Notes: generated by a model from the letters alone, not told the origin. A stretch of 64,000 bases of DNA from Macrococcus hajekii (GCF_004359505.1 NZ_SCWE01000002.1:248001-312000); one strand, 5' to 3'; shown: positions 54,705-63,299, numbered from the stretch's first letter. Numbers and translations are program-made.

Positions 54705-54741
54705 AGACCTTTGCCAATTTATTTGGCATGGGTCTTTTTTT
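54705..54741 (+). terminator. Expression-platform terminator before terC
   Basis: AGACC-TTGCCAA and TTGGCA-GGTCT arms, then T7. Overlaps the 3' end of the riboswitch and precedes the GGAGGG site of the TerC gene. Confidence 0.85.
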
Positions 54742-54770
54742 GTTAAAAATTTAAAAGGAGGGCTCCAAAT

Positions 54771-55535
54771 ATGGATCCAAGTATTTTACTCGCCTATTTA
54801 TGGGTGGTCGTCGTATTAATCATTTTAGAAGGACTCCTTGCCGCTGATAATGCCATCGTAATGGCTGTTATGGTCAAGCACCTTAAACCTGAAGAACGAA
54901 AGAAAGCATTATTTTATGGCTTGCTAGGTGCGTTAGTATTCCGTATCATCTCACTCTTCATCATCACTATTCTCGCTAACTATTGGCAGATCCAAGCATT
55001 AGGTGCCGCGTATCTCTTATTCATGTCTATTAAGAATATCAGAAGATACTTCAAGCATAAAAATGCTTCCGAACAGGAATTAGCGGCAGAAACTGTTAAT
55101 ACAAAACAGGATGGCTTCTGGAAGACTGTATTAAAAGTAGAATTAGCAGACATCGCCTTTGCTATTGACTCTATGCTGGCTGCTATCGCAATTGCTATCA
55201 CATTGCCACCTGTCGGCCCTGACTTCGCAGGCTTGAACTTAGGACAGTTCCTCGTTATGTTCACAGGAGGTATCATCGGTGTTATTATCATGCGCTTCGC
55301 TGCCAATTACTTTGTTGCGATTCTTGAAAAATATCCTTCATTGGAACTGGCAGCATTTGCCATCGTCGGCTGGGTCGGCGTAAAACTATTCGTCCTTGTC
55401 CTTGCACACGATAAAATCGGCATCTTGCCACATGAATTCCCACACTCATGGCAGTGGCAAATCATCTTCTGGACAGTATTACTCGGTATGGCTATCGCAG
55501 GTATTGTGAGTGGTAAGCTCAGTCAGAAAAAATAA
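54771..55535 (+). CDS. TerC-family membrane protein, probable Mn exporter
   Basis: 254 residues, seven helices. TerC signature EGLLAADNAIVMAVM at the start, with acidic membrane residues (Glu and Asp), and a second ELADIAFAIDSMLAA. Relatives YkoY/MeeY and YceF/MeeF metallate secreted enzymes and relieve Mn stress. Behind a Mn riboswitch, so probably Mn. AAAAGGAGGGC precedes the ATG. Ends at a strong hairpin. Confidence 0.92.
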   Translation: MDPSILLAYLWVVVVLIILEGLLAADNAIVMAVMVKHLKPEERKKALFYGLLGALVFRIISLFIITILANYWQIQALGAAYLLFMSIKNIRRYFKHKNASEQELAAETVNTKQDGFWKTVLKVELADIAFAIDSMLAAIAIAITLPPVGPDFAGLNLGQFLVMFTGGIIGVIIMRFAANYFVAILEKYPSLELAAFAIVGWVGVKLFVLVLAHDKIGILPHEFPHSWQWQIIFWTVLLGMAIAGIVSGKLSQKK

Positions 55536-55566
55536 GTGATTAGAATTAATAATGATTATAAAAAAT

Positions 55567-55606
55567 AACCCATCAAAGAGGAATCATCTTTGATGGGTTA
55601 TTTTGT
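55567..55606 (+). terminator. Terminator of the TerC gene
   Basis: Arms AACCCATCAAAGA and TCTTTGATGGGTT, then ATTTTGTT. Confidence 0.85.
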
Positions 55607-55639
55607 TATTTTCAGGGATTAGAATCGACTTTATAAAAT

Positions 55640-55986
55640 TTCATTCCTTCGCCCATTCCATCCATATCGGTAAGAGAGAATGGATTGCTGCATTAGAAAA
55701 TCAGAAGGCTGTCTATCTAATCACTGATATGAACAACGGAAAATTATATGTTGGATCTGCAACGAGTAATAGTCAGATGCTGCTGACACGTTGGTCTAAC
55801 TATGTACAGAATGGACATGGCGGCAATAAAGAGCTGGTTGCGTTGGTCAATGAAAAAGGATTGGATTATGTGAAAAAATATTTTCAGTATACGATACTAG
55901 AGAACTATAATGGTAAAGTTGATGATAAAATTGTCTTACAGAGAGAGTCGTACTGGAAAGAAGCATTGCAGAGTAGAACTTTTTGA
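55640..55986 (+). pseudogene. GIY-YIG domain protein, N-terminus missing
   Basis: Frame of at least 115 codons containing AVYLITDMNNGKLYVGSA and LLTRWSNYVQNGHGGNKEL, the GIY-YIG-like nuclease core, with Glu in QRESYWKEA. Relatives are about twice as long and have an N-terminal domain that is absent. The only upstream start is a TTG inside the TerC terminator with no ribosome binding site, so translation is unlikely. Remnant of a nuclease or phage-related gene. Confidence 0.65.
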
Positions 55987-56026
55987 TATAATGCCAACTA
56001 AAAAGAATATTAATCAAAATAAAATT

Positions 56027-56064
56027 CACGCTGATGCTTGAGATAAGTTTCAAGTATCAGCGTG
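56027..56064. terminator. Terminator of the cstB operon
   Basis: CACGCTGAT-CTTGA and TCAAG-ATCAGCGTG arms with one bulge; AATTTTATTTT follows on the minus strand. Confidence 0.8.
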
Positions 56065-56078
56065 CTGTATTAGTTTAG

Positions 56079-57392
56079 TTATTTAATGGCTTCATAGCCT
56101 CTTTTTATATTAACGATATTATTAAATCCTTTTTGATTCAGTACACTCATCGCTATTGCACTTCTAACACCTGACTGGCAGTGGACATAGATTTTCTCTT
56201 CTTGGTTAAATGGAATCTCTTCCTGCATTAGCTTACCGAAATGAAGATGTTCCGCTTCTTCTATATGACTTTCATTCCATTCTTTCTGTGTCCGCACATC
56301 TAGTATATTGATTGCACTATAATCCAGTTCCTTAAAGTCAGTCGGTTCTATTTGTGGATATGCTGGACCTGCTGCATCTGGAATGTACGTTTTCACTTTG
56401 TCAAAACCAATCATTTTAAGATCATGTGCTGCTTGCTGTACTGTTTCGAAATCACCAATAAGCTGTAAGTCCTGGCTGTAATCTAGATACCAGCCAGTAA
56501 AGGATAAGAATTTCTTATTATAAGGTATATTAATTCCCCTACTCATATTCTCTGCAAATACTTCTTTATCTCGTAAGTCAATTGTGTGACCCTCTATTTG
56601 TTCTGCAGGTACAACTAAATCATTATGCATCAGCTCAAAACCATCCCGATTAATGCGTTTCATTTCTGAGAAGTAGGTCGGTGGCTCCGGCTGATCTGCT
56701 GTTAATGCTTTGATAAATGCTCGTTCATCATCATACTGGAAAGCCCAGCTGTTCTGACGTTCATAGCCTAATGTAGTCACAGGAACAGCACCTAGTGACT
56801 TACCACATGCGCTGCCTGCACCATGTCCCGGCCATATCTGAATATAGTCAGGCAGCTCATCCACCTTGCGCAGTGAGTTGAACATCTCGCGTGCGCCTAT
56901 CTCTGTTGTATCCTTAATACCTGCAGCTTCTTCCAGTAAATCAGGACGGCCGACATCACCGACGAATATAAAGTCACCTGTGAATATACCCATCGGTACC
57001 TCTGAGCCATTGTCATAGAGCAGGAAACTGATGCTTTCTGGTGTATGCCCTGGCGTATGCATCACTTGCAGCTTCACATTACCGACTTTAATGATGTCTC
57101 CATCCATTACTGTTTCTGCTTCCACTTCTTTATAGCTCCAGTCTTTACCGCCATGCCCTGAGACGAATCCTTTAGCCCCGGCGTTGACCATTTCTCGCAA
57201 TCCTGATGCGAAATCTGCATGGATATGTGTCTCTGTGACTTGTGTGATTTTGAGCCCTTCTTGTTCAGCCGTTTTAAAATAAGGGGTAAGGTCTCTTAAC
57301 GGATCGATAACAATTGCTTCTCCTGTTTTCTGACAGCCTACCAAGTAAGACATCTGTGCAAGTTGTTCATTGAAAAATGATTTAAAAAACAT
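56079..57392 (-). CDS. cstB: Persulfide dioxygenase fused to rhodanese (CstB)
   Basis: 437 residues. Metallo-beta-lactamase domain with the HIHAD motif (His56, His58, Asp60) and a conserved cysteine in GSACGKSLG (about 200), then a rhodanese domain with Cys405 in HCQSGVRSA. In S. aureus CstB oxidises low-molecular-weight persulfides to thiosulfate. Start MFFKSFFNEQ is preceded by AAGGAG; an earlier GTG (57401) abuts that site. It follows the CoA-disulfide-reductase fusion gene by twelve bases, in one CstR-controlled operon. Confidence 0.93.
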   Translation of the reverse strand: MFFKSFFNEQLAQMSYLVGCQKTGEAIVIDPLRDLTPYFKTAEQEGLKITQVTETHIHADFASGLREMVNAGAKGFVSGHGGKDWSYKEVEAETVMDGDIIKVGNVKLQVMHTPGHTPESISFLLYDNGSEVPMGIFTGDFIFVGDVGRPDLLEEAAGIKDTTEIGAREMFNSLRKVDELPDYIQIWPGHGAGSACGKSLGAVPVTTLGYERQNSWAFQYDDERAFIKALTADQPEPPTYFSEMKRINRDGFELMHNDLVVPAEQIEGHTIDLRDKEVFAENMSRGINIPYNKKFLSFTGWYLDYSQDLQLIGDFETVQQAAHDLKMIGFDKVKTYIPDAAGPAYPQIEPTDFKELDYSAINILDVRTQKEWNESHIEEAEHLHFGKLMQEEIPFNQEEKIYVHCQSGVRSAIAMSVLNQKGFNNIVNIKRGYEAIK

Positions 57393-57404
57393 ATGATACA
57401 CTCC

Positions 57405-59822
57405 TTAAATAAATAGATTTAAATTCGCTTTTTCCGTATCTCCCAGATAAGTGGCCACACCACCATACTCCACACCATCGATGAGTTCTTCCTTTGTAAT
57501 AGCCATAATATCCATACTCATCGTACATGCGACCATTTTGACACCCATAGACTGAGCTTTCTCTATCATGGTTTCGAGTGAGTCCACTTTCTTTTTGTTC
57601 ATCACATGACGAATCATACGTGCACCTGCACCTGCCATATTCATTTTAGAGATAGGCAGTTTACCCGCATGTTTAGGCATCATTTTACCGAATGCTCTGT
57701 CCAGACCTTGTTTCGTGACTTTAACGCCTGGCTGCTTGATGACATTGAGACCCCAGAATGTGAAGAACATCGTCACTTCCTTACCATAAGAGGCAGCACC
57801 TGTTGCAATAATGAAGGATGCTAATGCTTTATCGAGATCTCCACTGAAGACTACCATCGTTGCCCCATTTTTTGTTTCCACTAACTGATGACCTGCTGAA
57901 TCATTCATGACATTGATAGGGAGGCTATTACCTTTCTGAACGACTGCTTTTACTTTACCGCCCTCTGTCTGATTGCTGATAACCGTATTGCCTGTCGCCT
58001 TTGCCCAGGCATCAATATCCGTACAAAAACCGAAGTCTGTTACATGAATCTCAAGCTGTTCACCCTCCTGCATGTCATCTATATTTTCTTTTACTTTTAG
58101 AATAGGGCCCGGACACTGCATACCACTTGCTTCAATAAAACGTCTATCTGTCTTCACTGTTGGTATCTCCTTCTTGACTTCTTTGTTAACTTTTTTCTCA
58201 ACTGGCTGTTTTACGTTCATCTGTTTGTAGAGCTTATAGCCTCCGTCCAGATTGATGACATCAAAGCCGTGATTCTTCAGAATACGTGCCGCGTTATAAC
58301 CTCGCTGTCCTACCTGACAAAAGACAGTGACCGGCTGTGTACGGTCGAGTTTATTCAGACGTTCTCTCAATGAACCAAGTGGAATATTCTGCGCTTCCCC
58401 GATGGTCCCCATGTCATATTCAATCGGTTCACGCACATCAATTAACTGTGCGGCAGAAGCGACTTCATCATATTGAATCATCTGCATGTCATCATTGAGT
58501 ACATTTTCAGCGATATAGCCTGCCATATTGACTGGATCTTTAGCAGATGAATAAGGCGGTGCATAAGCAATCTCTATTTTCTGTAAATCTGTTACTTTTT
58601 GATTGAAGGTCATGGCACTTGCAATCAGATCAATGCGCTTATCGACACCTTGACGTCCGACAATCTGAGCACCGTATATCTGACCTTCCGGACTGAAGAT
58701 GACTTTAATGGTCATCGGCGTCGCACCTGGATAATACGTCGCGTGAGACTGACCTGATACGTGAATCACATGATAAGGTTTACCAAGCTGCTTAAGTTGT
58801 TTTTCATTCAATCCTGTGTTCGCCACAGTCAAATCAAATACTTTGGCAATCGCTGTACCTATCGGTTGTAACGGTTCAATCGTTTTACCATTTAAGTGAT
58901 CTGCTAACAACCGGCCTTGACGATTAGCAATCCAGGCAAGCGGAATATGTGTCTCTACCTCACTTATTTTGTGCGTTACTTCGCTGACATCACCGATTGC
59001 ATAGATGGATGAATCAGATGTCTGAAAGACGTCATTAGTACGAACTGCTTTCTTAACTCCTAATTCTAACCCCGCTGCTTCAGCAAGTGTCGATTCAGGA
59101 AGTACACCAACCGCCATGATGACCATATCAGCTTGAATCGTCTCTTCAGTGCTTGTTGTCACCGTGTCTTCATCAATATGTACAAGAGATTGCTGCAATC
59201 TTAAATCTACACCTTGCTGAATCAAGTGTTCATGAAGCTGTACTGCCATATCAAAATCAAGGCCTGGCATCACCTGATTGCCTAGTTCGAGAAGTGATAC
59301 TTCAATACCAAGTGCGCGTAGATTTTCAACCATTTCAAGACCGATGAATCCCCCGCCCACTACTGCTGCTGTTTTAACATGGTGTTCATTAATGTAATTT
59401 TTTATGTGGTCCATGTCAGGAATATTTCTTAATGTAAATACGTGATTTTTTTCTTTGCCCTTAACTGGAATTTCAATGGGTTTAGCACCCGTTGACAGAA
59501 TGAGAATATCATAATCAAGGACTTGTTCCTCTTGCCCTGCTTTGACTAAAAGCTGCTGCTGATCTCTATCAATCTTCAGTGCCTCTGTTTCCGTCATTAC
59601 GTGAATATTCATTCGTGCTTCCATCAACTCTGGTGTCTGAATCAGTAATTTCTCCCGATCTGTAATTTCATCACCGATATAGTAAGGTAGCCCACAGTTG
59701 GCAAACGATACATGTGGTCCACGTTCAACCAGTGTGATGTGATCTGTTTCATTCAATCTTCTCAGTCTGGCAGCAGCAGAAGCACCACCTGCTACACCGC
59801 CGACTATCACTATTTTTCTCAA
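57405..59822 (-). CDS. Four-domain CoA-disulfide reductase/rhodanese/TusA/DsrE fusion
   Basis: 805 residues. Residues 1-445: FAD/NAD CoA-disulfide (persulfide) reductase with FAD motif GGVAGGASAAARLRR, active-site Cys43 in FANCGLPYY, NAD motif GGGFIGLEM. Residues 450-535: rhodanese with Cys502 in FCQVGQRG. Residues 560-630: TusA with Cys570 in MQCPGPI. Residues 640-805: DsrE-type domain with Cys766 in VACTMSMD. Start codon is TTG with AGGAGG upstream. Expected to reduce CoA persulfide and pass sulfur between its own cysteines. First gene of the leftward cst operon; S. aureus CstA lacks the reductase part. Confidence 0.92.
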   Translation of the reverse strand: MRKIVIVGGVAGGASAAARLRRLNETDHITLVERGPHVSFANCGLPYYIGDEITDREKLLIQTPELMEARMNIHVMTETEALKIDRDQQQLLVKAGQEEQVLDYDILILSTGAKPIEIPVKGKEKNHVFTLRNIPDMDHIKNYINEHHVKTAAVVGGGFIGLEMVENLRALGIEVSLLELGNQVMPGLDFDMAVQLHEHLIQQGVDLRLQQSLVHIDEDTVTTSTEETIQADMVIMAVGVLPESTLAEAAGLELGVKKAVRTNDVFQTSDSSIYAIGDVSEVTHKISEVETHIPLAWIANRQGRLLADHLNGKTIEPLQPIGTAIAKVFDLTVANTGLNEKQLKQLGKPYHVIHVSGQSHATYYPGATPMTIKVIFSPEGQIYGAQIVGRQGVDKRIDLIASAMTFNQKVTDLQKIEIAYAPPYSSAKDPVNMAGYIAENVLNDDMQMIQYDEVASAAQLIDVREPIEYDMGTIGEAQNIPLGSLRERLNKLDRTQPVTVFCQVGQRGYNAARILKNHGFDVINLDGGYKLYKQMNVKQPVEKKVNKEVKKEIPTVKTDRRFIEASGMQCPGPILKVKENIDDMQEGEQLEIHVTDFGFCTDIDAWAKATGNTVISNQTEGGKVKAVVQKGNSLPINVMNDSAGHQLVETKNGATMVVFSGDLDKALASFIIATGAASYGKEVTMFFTFWGLNVIKQPGVKVTKQGLDRAFGKMMPKHAGKLPISKMNMAGAGARMIRHVMNKKKVDSLETMIEKAQSMGVKMVACTMSMDIMAITKEELIDGVEYGGVATYLGDTEKANLNLFI

Positions 59823-59843
59823 ATTGATTTCCTCCTGTCATAA

Positions 59844-59859
59844 TACCTATGGGGGTATC
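59844..59859. promoter_or_regulatory. CstR operator 1
   Basis: ATACC-n6-GGTAT (ATACCTATGGGGGTAT), overlaps the -10 of the leftward promoter. Confidence 0.82.
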
Positions 59860-59885
59860 ATAATATGTTTATTGATTTTTGTCAA
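59858..59885 (-). promoter_or_regulatory. Promoter of the leftward cst operon
   Basis: On the minus strand -35 TTGACA (59880-59885), a 16-bp spacer, -10 TATGAT (59858-59863). Operator 1 overlaps the -10, operator 2 abuts the -35. Confidence 0.8.
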
Positions 59886-59901
59886 ATACCCCGTACGGTA
59901 T
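59886..59901. promoter_or_regulatory. CstR operator 2
   Basis: ATACC-n6-GGTAT (ATACCCCGTACGGTAT), directly next to the leftward -35; 42 bases from operator 1. Confidence 0.85.
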
Positions 59902-59908
59902 TTTTAAA

Positions 59909-59938
59909 TTGACAGTAATACCGCATGGGGTATATAGT
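59909..59938 (+). promoter_or_regulatory. Promoter of cstR
   Basis: -35 TTGACA (59909-59914), -10 TATAGT (59933-59938) with an 18-bp spacer, or TATATA with 16. Operator 3 fills the spacer. Confidence 0.75.
59918..59933. promoter_or_regulatory. CstR operator 3
   Basis: ATACC-n6-GGTAT (ATACCGCATGGGGTAT), between the -35 and -10 of the rightward promoter; 32 bases from operator 2. Confidence 0.85.
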
Positions 59939-59971
59939 GATAACACAGATGAACAGATGAGGAGAGATTCC

Positions 59972-60232
59972 ATGAAATACGATAAAAATTCAATTAACCG
60001 TTTAAAAAGATTACAAGGACAGTTAAACGGTGTTCTTAAAATGATGGAAGAAGACAAGGACTGTCGTGACGTTGTCACTCAGCTCAGCGCGTCCAGAAGC
60101 GGACTGGAGCGCCTGATTGGTGTCATTGTCAGTGAGAACTTGGCAGAATGTGTTAAGGAAAATGTTAAGAATAACGAAGATACAGACGACCTTGTAAAAG
60201 AGGCTGTTAATTTACTGATTAAAAGCAGATAG
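59972..60232 (+). CDS. cstR: CsoR-family persulfide-sensing repressor CstR
   Basis: 86 residues, all-helical DUF156 fold. The two sensor cysteines are Cys31 (EEDKDCRDVV) and Cys60 (LAECVKEN), at the same positions as in S. aureus CstR; the His ligand of copper-type CsoR is not conserved (RSGLERLIG). It represses both divergent promoters until per- or polysulfides crosslink the cysteines. Start MKYDKNSI follows GAGGAGA; the longer in-frame ORF would cover operators 2 and 3. Confidence 0.93.
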   Translation: MKYDKNSINRLKRLQGQLNGVLKMMEEDKDCRDVVTQLSASRSGLERLIGVIVSENLAECVKENVKNNEDTDDLVKEAVNLLIKSR

Positions 60233-60241
60233 GAGAACAAA

Positions 60242-60538
60242 ATGAAACTTATAACTGTAGAAGAACTAGAAACGTTAATCAATAATACTTCACACATTAA
60301 TTTAATCGACGTAAGAGAAGAGCATGAGTTCGCTGAAGGGCATATTGACGAAGCAAAGAACATCCCTTTATCCTGCTTAGAAGAACACACTTCAGAATTC
60401 TTACAGCATGAAGATTATTATCTGATCTGCAGATCCGGCAAACGAAGTGAAACAGCTGGCCGTTACCTCGCTGAACATCATATTCACACGACGAATATCG
60501 AGGGTGGCATGCTGGCCTGGGATAAACTTCACAGATGA
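60242..60538 (+). CDS. Rhodanese-like sulfurtransferase
   Basis: 98-residue single rhodanese domain; active site Cys63 in LICRSGKRSE. Cytoplasmic. TAGGAG lies before the ATG; nine bases after cstR and overlapping the TauE gene by four bases. Moves sulfane sulfur within the cst pathway. Confidence 0.92.
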   Translation: MKLITVEELETLINNTSHINLIDVREEHEFAEGHIDEAKNIPLSCLEEHTSEFLQHEDYYLICRSGKRSETAGRYLAEHHIHTTNIEGGMLAWDKLHR

Positions 60539-61293
60539 CTTTATTGCTGATTATTCTTGTCATTGGAATTATAGGTGCATTTATGTCTGGTTTAGTAGGT
60601 ATAGGCGGATCGATTATCATCTATCCCCTACTCCTTTTCATTCCTAGAATATTTGGCTACGAACTCTCACCTCATGAAGTAGCAGGTCTGACTGCTTCAC
60701 AAGTGTTCTTCAGTACATTAAGTGGCAGTATCAGCCAGCGAAATAACGAAAACCTCAGTTACCCTCTTATCATTTCAATGGGTATCGGCATATTAATAGG
60801 CAGTTTAGCCGGAGCATATTCAGCCACTCTTTTTGATGAAAGTATCATTAATCTGGTCTATACCATTCTAGCTATTGTCGCTGTCATTTTAATGTTCATT
60901 AAAGTCACGCCGCAGCCAGAAAAACAGAATCATCATTATATCCTTCTGACGCTGACGGCCTTAGTCATCGGTTACGTTTCAGGCATTGTAGGAGCTGGAG
61001 GCGCATTTATCATTGTGCCTGTGCTACTCGCTATCTTTAAAGTGCCGTTCAGAACTGTTGTGGCGAATAGTATCGTTATTGCATTTATCTCTTCCATCGG
61101 TACATTTGCACTTAAAGCCTTTGCAGGAGAAGTAAGTTTTCAACTTATGATTCCACTCGTCATATCTAGTCTTATTTTTGCGCCACTCGGTGTCAGAGTA
61201 TCCCATAAAACAGACCAGAGAATATTAAAGTGGATTCTGAGCTTAATGATATTAGCGGCAGCGGTGAAAATGGTTTTTGAAATTATTAACTAA
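60535..61293 (+). CDS. tauE: TauE/SafE-family sulfite/sulfur anion exporter of the cst locus
   Basis: 252 residues, eight helices, two internal TauE repeats (GLVGIGGSIIIYPLLLF; GIVGAGGAFIIVPVLLA). Third gene of the rightward cstR operon; probably exports sulfite or thiosulfate made during persulfide oxidation. ATGA overlap with the rhodanese gene. A frameshifted relative lies at 39.3-40.0 kb. Confidence 0.9.
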   Translation: MTLLLIILVIGIIGAFMSGLVGIGGSIIIYPLLLFIPRIFGYELSPHEVAGLTASQVFFSTLSGSISQRNNENLSYPLIISMGIGILIGSLAGAYSATLFDESIINLVYTILAIVAVILMFIKVTPQPEKQNHHYILLTLTALVIGYVSGIVGAGGAFIIVPVLLAIFKVPFRTVVANSIVIAFISSIGTFALKAFAGEVSFQLMIPLVISSLIFAPLGVRVSHKTDQRILKWILSLMILAAAVKMVFEIIN

Positions 61294-61850
61294 CTTTTGT
61301 ATTAATAGCTAAATTAAAAAGTCAGGTATATTTCCAAATTGAAGCGTTACTAACTCTTCTATAGAGAGATGGTAGTGATACCAGGACTTACAAAATAAAA
61401 TGAGCAAGTATATTCCTGATATACTCGCTCATTTTTTTGATTCTAGTGCAAATAATAGTTTAAAATCCCCACTTTTATTCTCTTCTGTCTGACAAAAATA
61501 GTGAATAATAATGCGACTGACAGTAAAGTCATCCATGTTAATGAATGAGAGACATGGATAAATAGAAGACTGAGAATGTAATAAATAATAAGTATATACT
61601 GCAATAATCATTCCTTAGTATTGTTCAAAATATCAATTATCGTCCTCGAAAACCTCTAGGCTATAGAACACCGTTGAAAGTATTTGTGAGTTTCATCGAA
61701 GTTAAAAAACTGTCTAGCTTAATTTGACAATCTAAATTCTTAAAACAGTTAATTAATTATTATAATTTTCTTGCAAATTATTTGAAAACTTCCATATTCA
61801 AGTATAAAATTAATATAAATAGTAAATATTATCTAAAGGAGTGATTATCA
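61294..61850. other. Intergenic region, 557 bases
   Basis: AT-rich. Contains the terminator at 61397-61438. No convincing coding frame: the 60-codon minus-strand frame at 61429-61611 has no ribosome binding site and starts in AT-rich noise. A GGAG ribosome binding site at the right end belongs to the dehydrogenase. Confidence 0.6.
61397..61438 (+). terminator. Terminator hairpin
   Basis: AAAATGAGCAAGTATAT pairs with ATATACTCGCTCATTTT, one mismatch, followed by T7. Lies about 105 bases after the tauE stop codon. Confidence 0.85.
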
Positions 61851-62900
61851 ATGAAAGCAGCAATATGGTATGGTCCTAAAGATATTCGTGTGGAAGATAA
61901 AGAAATCAGAGAGATGAAACCAAACGAAGTACGTGTAAAAGTGGGTTATGCAGGTATTTGTGGATCAGATTTACATGAATACGAAGAAGGTCCTGTCTTT
62001 ATACCGGTTGATAAAGAAGATGAATTAACAGGTGGAAAAGCACCTTTAATTATGGGACATGAGTTTTCTGGAACAATTGTTGAAGTTGGAAGTGAGGTTA
62101 ACGGTTTCAAAGTAGGCGATCGTGTATCAGTCAATCCCACAATTACTCATGGTAAAAGTATTGACGAATTAGACGTATATGATGGATTTAGCTTTATTGG
62201 CTTACACACTGATGGTGGATTCACTGATTTAGTGAACGTGCCAGAGGTAAACGTTTATCACTTACCAGATTCAGTATCATTACGTGTCGCTGCAACAATT
62301 GAGCCCTTAGCGGTAGGTGTTCAAGCCGTAAAAGAAAGTGAAATAGAATTCGGGGATACAGTGGCAATCTTTGGAGCTGGCCCAATCGGTCTATATACGA
62401 CATTAGCCGCACGTGCAGCAGGTGCAAGAAAAATCATTGTATTAGATTTGTCTAAAGAACGTCTAGAAAAAGCATTAGAATGTGGTGCAACTGACGTAAT
62501 TAATTCTGGTGAAGTAGATCCTATTGAGGCGATAAAATCTATTGTTCCTGGAGGCGTTGATCGATCATTTGAAGTTGCTGGTGTAGAACAAACATTCAAA
62601 CAAGCAATAGATGCAACTCGCCCTCGAGGTAAAATGGTTATTGTATCAATTTTCGCTGGTGATATTTCTTGGCCACCTTTACAATTAACTAATACAGGCG
62701 TTCAAATTACTTCTACCATTGCTTATTCAAGAGCAAGCTACCAACAAACGATTGATTTATTAGGTAGTGGACAAGTTGATACTGAAAATACAATCACAAA
62801 AGAGATTGAATTAAATGATATTGTTACTGAAGGTTTTGAAACATTAACAAACGATAAAAGCCAAGTAAAAATCTTAGTTAAACTAAATGGTGAAAGCTAA
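61851..62900 (+). CDS. butB: 2,3-Butanediol dehydrogenase, zinc alcohol dehydrogenase family
   Basis: 349 residues, medium-chain dehydrogenase. Zn ligands Cys37 (GYAGICGSDLH) and His70/Glu71 (GHEFSG), nucleotide motif GAGPIGLYTTLAA. Similar to BdhA/ButB, which interconvert acetoin and (R,R)- or meso-butanediol with NAD. No structural-zinc four-cysteine loop. AAAGGAG precedes the ATG. The gene is more AT-rich at third positions than its neighbours, suggesting a different history. No alsSD genes are adjacent. Confidence 0.88.
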   Translation: MKAAIWYGPKDIRVEDKEIREMKPNEVRVKVGYAGICGSDLHEYEEGPVFIPVDKEDELTGGKAPLIMGHEFSGTIVEVGSEVNGFKVGDRVSVNPTITHGKSIDELDVYDGFSFIGLHTDGGFTDLVNVPEVNVYHLPDSVSLRVAATIEPLAVGVQAVKESEIEFGDTVAIFGAGPIGLYTTLAARAAGARKIIVLDLSKERLEKALECGATDVINSGEVDPIEAIKSIVPGGVDRSFEVAGVEQTFKQAIDATRPRGKMVIVSIFAGDISWPPLQLTNTGVQITSTIAYSRASYQQTIDLLGSGQVDTENTITKEIELNDIVTEGFETLTNDKSQVKILVKLNGES

Positions 62901-62982
62901 GTTATTGTTTCTCATACTTTGTTAACTTGATAGATATTAGATATAATTTCATAGGTAGACAATAGAAAATATAATTAGTGCT

Positions 62983-63016
62983 GAGGCTATGCTTTTATAA
63001 GTATAGCCTTTTTTAA
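62983..63016 (+). terminator. Terminator of butB
   Basis: AGGCTATGCTT and AAGTATAGCCT arms around TTAT, followed by T5. Confidence 0.85.
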
Positions 63017-63299
63017 TGAAATTTTTATTTATTCCTCAGTTCAATAATTGTAGAAAACGATATATACTGATTAATTATTACAACATCACCTTCTCGAGTC
63101 CTTTATTGAATGCTTAATAATCTCTAATTCTTCTTTTATTTTATTGTACATATTTTTCATCCCTTTAACCTCAATGTAATTGGTCTGTCAACATAATATT
63201 GGACAGACCAAGATGATACGCTTGAGGGTATCGATTAAGACGAGGATTTTCCTTATCACTTACTTCATCATTTTTAATGAACGCTAAGTCAAACGCTCA
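63017..63299. other. Intergenic region with possible small-gene remnant
   Basis: Minus strand holds an open stretch (63171-63284) reading NPRLNRYPQAYHLG and LSNIMLTDQLH before a stop, without start codon, and a 24-codon frame (63086-63160, MKNMYNKIKEELEI) after AAAGGG. A hairpin GGTCTGTC/GACAGACC (63182-63210) overlaps the first. I cannot name either; a decayed gene is possible. Confidence 0.4.

Noticed and set aside
55603-55640. TTG start for the GIY-YIG frame
   Set aside because: The TTG lies in the T-tract of the TerC terminator, with no ribosome binding site; the upstream codons do not resemble the family.
59879-59971. Longer start for CstR
   Set aside because: Would translate through two CstR operators and the promoter; GAGGAGA at the shorter start is clear.
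61429-61611. 60-codon minus-strand frame after tauE
   Set aside because: Starts in AT-rich intergenic DNA, no ribosome binding site, overlaps a terminator.
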